Assembly (NCBI RefSeq): GCF_900496995.4
Contig: NC_044029.1
Span: forward strand, 6,262,001 to 6,326,000
Source: Aquila chrysaetos chrysaetos
Taxonomy: Eukaryota > Chordata > Aves > Accipitriformes > Accipitridae
Length of the DNA: 64,000 nucleotides
Direction of reading: 5' to 3'
In this document: positions 61,453 to 64,000 of the stretch, piece by piece
Numbering within the stretch: the stretch's first letter is position 1
Layout: each line of letters opens with the position of its first letter
The notes under the pieces: model-generated
The model's database searches: none
What the model saw: the letters and a program-made list of their open reading frames with translations, nothing else
Told to the model about the DNA's origin: nothing
Made by a program: the position numbers and the translations under genes

Positions 61453-64000
61453 GTAAGCGTAATAATCTTAAAGCCCTGGGGAGGGAGGGGTGAAGTCCTG
61501 AATGTTACTGGATAAAAACACGTTCTAGTCATCTGGAGCCAGAAATCTTTTTTAAACCTCATACTATCAGTAGGTTTCACAGGAAAAAAACCTCAGGTCT
61601 GGTGACCTAAGAGTACACCACTACTACTAACTCTTGTCACATCGATTTTTAATTAAACTTCAGATCTCATTGATCAATTAGAGGTTGGAAAGTTTGCAAC
61701 TGCTAACCAGCCATACCATGTATAAATTGTTAAACTGCCCTTGTACGACTTCAAAGTACGTTCATGTCTAATAGCAAATATTTGTTTACAGCAAACAGGT
61801 TATTACCAATAACTCAACCTAATAATATCTAGTTCTGCTTTTGACAGATAGAAAATGACCTGTGTAGGGAGTTCTTCTGTGACACTTGAAGGGGAAAAGC
61901 TTGAGTACTGCTGAGTTTGTGGATATCTTAAGCTTATATTAAACTGATTTTGATAAAGATGAGCAGACAGCTTCTTCTGCCACTCCTTTTCTTCCAGAGC
62001 TGAAACTTTGAATGCTCAGAGATATACACAAGCCAAATCCCTAGCAGCATTTTTCTGTAAACTTTATTTTTGGAAGAATGAGGGGCCCTTCTGTGAAGTG
62101 TGAAATGGGCTGTCTTCCTTATTCTGAAGCACTTGCTCAGTAGCTGGAATTACAAGGTCACTCATCTAAGCCGCAGCCTCTATCTTGAGAATCAAAGCTT
62201 AGAAATGTTGAGCAGTAATGTTTTGATACTCGCTCTCACAAGGCATGTTCAGGACTGAGCTTCACCACAGCAAAAATTTTTCTAGAAACTGTTGAGGTCT
62301 ACTGGATGGGAGCGAGCCTGAGGATTCCTGGCAGAAAAATACACTTTTTTCATCAGAGGAATATGAAACAGTAATGGAAAGCCATACAGAAATGTGCTTA
62401 GGAATCTCAGTGGCCCTCAAACTAAAGAGGCAATTGTTGAAATGTGTGCTCTGTGCAGGAGCTAGGATTGGACTGTGCTTTTTGTCTTGTCCTAATCCAC
62501 AAATACTTTACAGTTCTGACCCTTCTTGTAACTTTTAGTAGTAAGTTCCTTCAGGAGTAAATGACAAGAATTGTTACAAGAAGAAGTGAAACTTCAAAAT
62601 GAGTTTCAAGCTGCAGCCTGGTAGTGAAGAGTAAAAGTTGACCTGCAACACTTCCAGGGGTTAGTGTGGAACAGTTTCCATCCTTTACTCTTCCCCTTAC
62701 AGAGGAAGGAGAAGGAAGCAAGCAACAGTACCAGCTGCTACAGGAGATATGGAGAAGATCATAGCTTTTATTAATATTCTGCCAGTGTTTATTATTCTAT
62801 AAACAGAATTCTTTTTGACGAGTAGTGTTTTGGTGTATCCTAGGGCCTGAACACTTGTGGGTTTTCTGTCTGCCAAGATAGACAGCTTCCTCTTTCCCTT
62901 AAGTTAGGTGTCCGATAAGATTCTCCTTGGTAAAACTCAGGTTAAACTAAATTAGCTTCTCTGTGAATGTTAAGGAGATTAAAGTGGCTATTTTTAGTTG
63001 GCTGTGTATGGCTTGGTTCAGAGTGAAAGCAAACGTATGTACAAGGAGTTTGAAGTAACTCAAGTGTCAAAAGAACTTTGCTCTTATAAGAGGGAAAGGG
63101 GAACTAGGAAAGAACAAATTAGGAGACAGTGATGAGTTTTTAAGAAGTCTGAAGTGGCATCCTCTCTAGAAGGTAAACATGGTGGTGGGTTTTTGGTTTT
63201 TTTTTTTCTTCTCAGCTGTTCTGAGGATGCTCGGCGGGGGGGCAAATCTTATATATAGAAATCGGACTATGTCACTGTCTACAGTAATAATGTAGTGGAG
63301 GTATTAAATGTCATGCCAGACAGGCTGCTTGATGATTTGGTTTTCTTCTACCTGAGTACTCTCGTACATTTCAGTCTACATAACCTAAGGCTGAAGACTT
63401 AACGAATTACCAGTGATACTGAAAAATTCTAGGTTTTGTTCTAAGTTCCTCAGTTTTGTGCTTTTATTTCAGGTCATTGCAAATAGTAACTATAACCCTT
63501 GCTTCCTCTACTTAGGAGAAAAGTTTGTCACTTGCCAAGGTAGTATCTAAACCTTTTTACATGAAAACACAAAGAAAAAAAGGTAGTGTGCCCCCCTGCC
63601 CCAATAAGCTACACATGATGTGTTAATCTTTTAGTTACCTTTAATGTTTTGCTCATTAATTTCTTTCATTATTTCACTGTCCTTTATGATCTCTTGTTGA
63701 ACTCCATTTCTGAACAGAGGTAGGAGCAATATTTCGTTATGAACTTGAACTATTCTCTTAGTGGTGTAATATTGGTATGTTGCCAACAGATTATGTTCAT
63801 GCTTGCGTAAACAGGGTTAGCATAGATCCAGTAATCCAGCACTGTACCTCCATTAAGCTTTGGTGTGGATTTATAAATATTTTATACTACAATAGCTTCT
63901 GCAATGTTGTGCAAAAGCACTGATTCTGGAAGTGAGATCCTACAGTTCATTTACAGTAGTAGTCAGATCCAGTTGCTGAGTGTTGGAAGAACAGAGAGCA
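61453..64000 (+). other. ATP2B1: ATP2B1 intron 6, first 2.5 kb
   Basis: The intron begins with GTAAGC and runs off the window. I looked for the next PMCA1 exon (the linker before TM3) and did not find it. No repeat or RNA gene is recognised. Confidence 0.85.

Noticed and set aside
1..64000. CRISPR arrays, operons, bacterial insertion sequences, origins
   Set aside because: The window is vertebrate nuclear DNA. No direct-repeat and spacer array or bacterial gene arrangement is present.

Overview
This window looks like vertebrate nuclear DNA, most likely from a bird. The signs are large introns, a dense CpG-island promoter, few repeats overall, decayed CR1-type LINE and ancient amniote repeats, and a solo LTR of an avian ERVL-like type. 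The species cannot be fixed from sequence alone. Only one protein-coding gene can be supported. It is the 5' part of ATP2B1 (plasma-membrane calcium ATPase 1, PMCA1) on the + strand, and it runs off the right edge.

Layout. Positions 1 to about 24,950 are an AT-rich upstream flank with no supportable gene. It holds ancient repeat relics (about 2,330 and 6,280), a tRNA-like SINE relic on the minus strand (7,555-7,630), a purine-only tract (11,260-11,362), a solo LTR (12,005-12,584), a 23-bp minisatellite (14,337-14,395) and a nearly perfect 116-bp tandem duplication that abuts a TATAAAAG (18,615-18,854). From about 24,950 to 27,950 lies a CpG island with GC boxes, a CRE-like site and a perfect 10-bp palindromic E-box. 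It ends in a consensus splice donor at 26,619/26,620, the probable end of untranslated exon 1. Intron 1 (about 27.4 kb) contains a second GC-rich, CpG-dense island (35,160-35,900), a CR1 LINE ORF2 relic (about 44,830-45,640), a possible CR1 3' end, and several 25-27-nt A/T homopolymers.

Coding part. Exon 2 (54,039-54,449) carries the rest of the 5' UTR, with two upstream ORFs, and the start codon at 54,245. Coding continues in exons at 59,396-59,593, 60,460-60,714, 60,812-60,937 and 61,309-61,452. These give 309 complete codons plus one base: the cytosolic N-terminus, TM1, TM2 and the actuator domain with its TGES motif. All introns between coding exons are phase 1. The phosphorylation, nucleotide-binding and calmodulin-binding parts lie beyond the window.

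I found no convincing undescribed system. The items most worth checking are the promoter palindrome, the strong-context uORF, the intronic CpG island with its palindromes, the acceptor-donor fusion at 26,858/26,859 and the 97-nt intron that is over one quarter poly(A).
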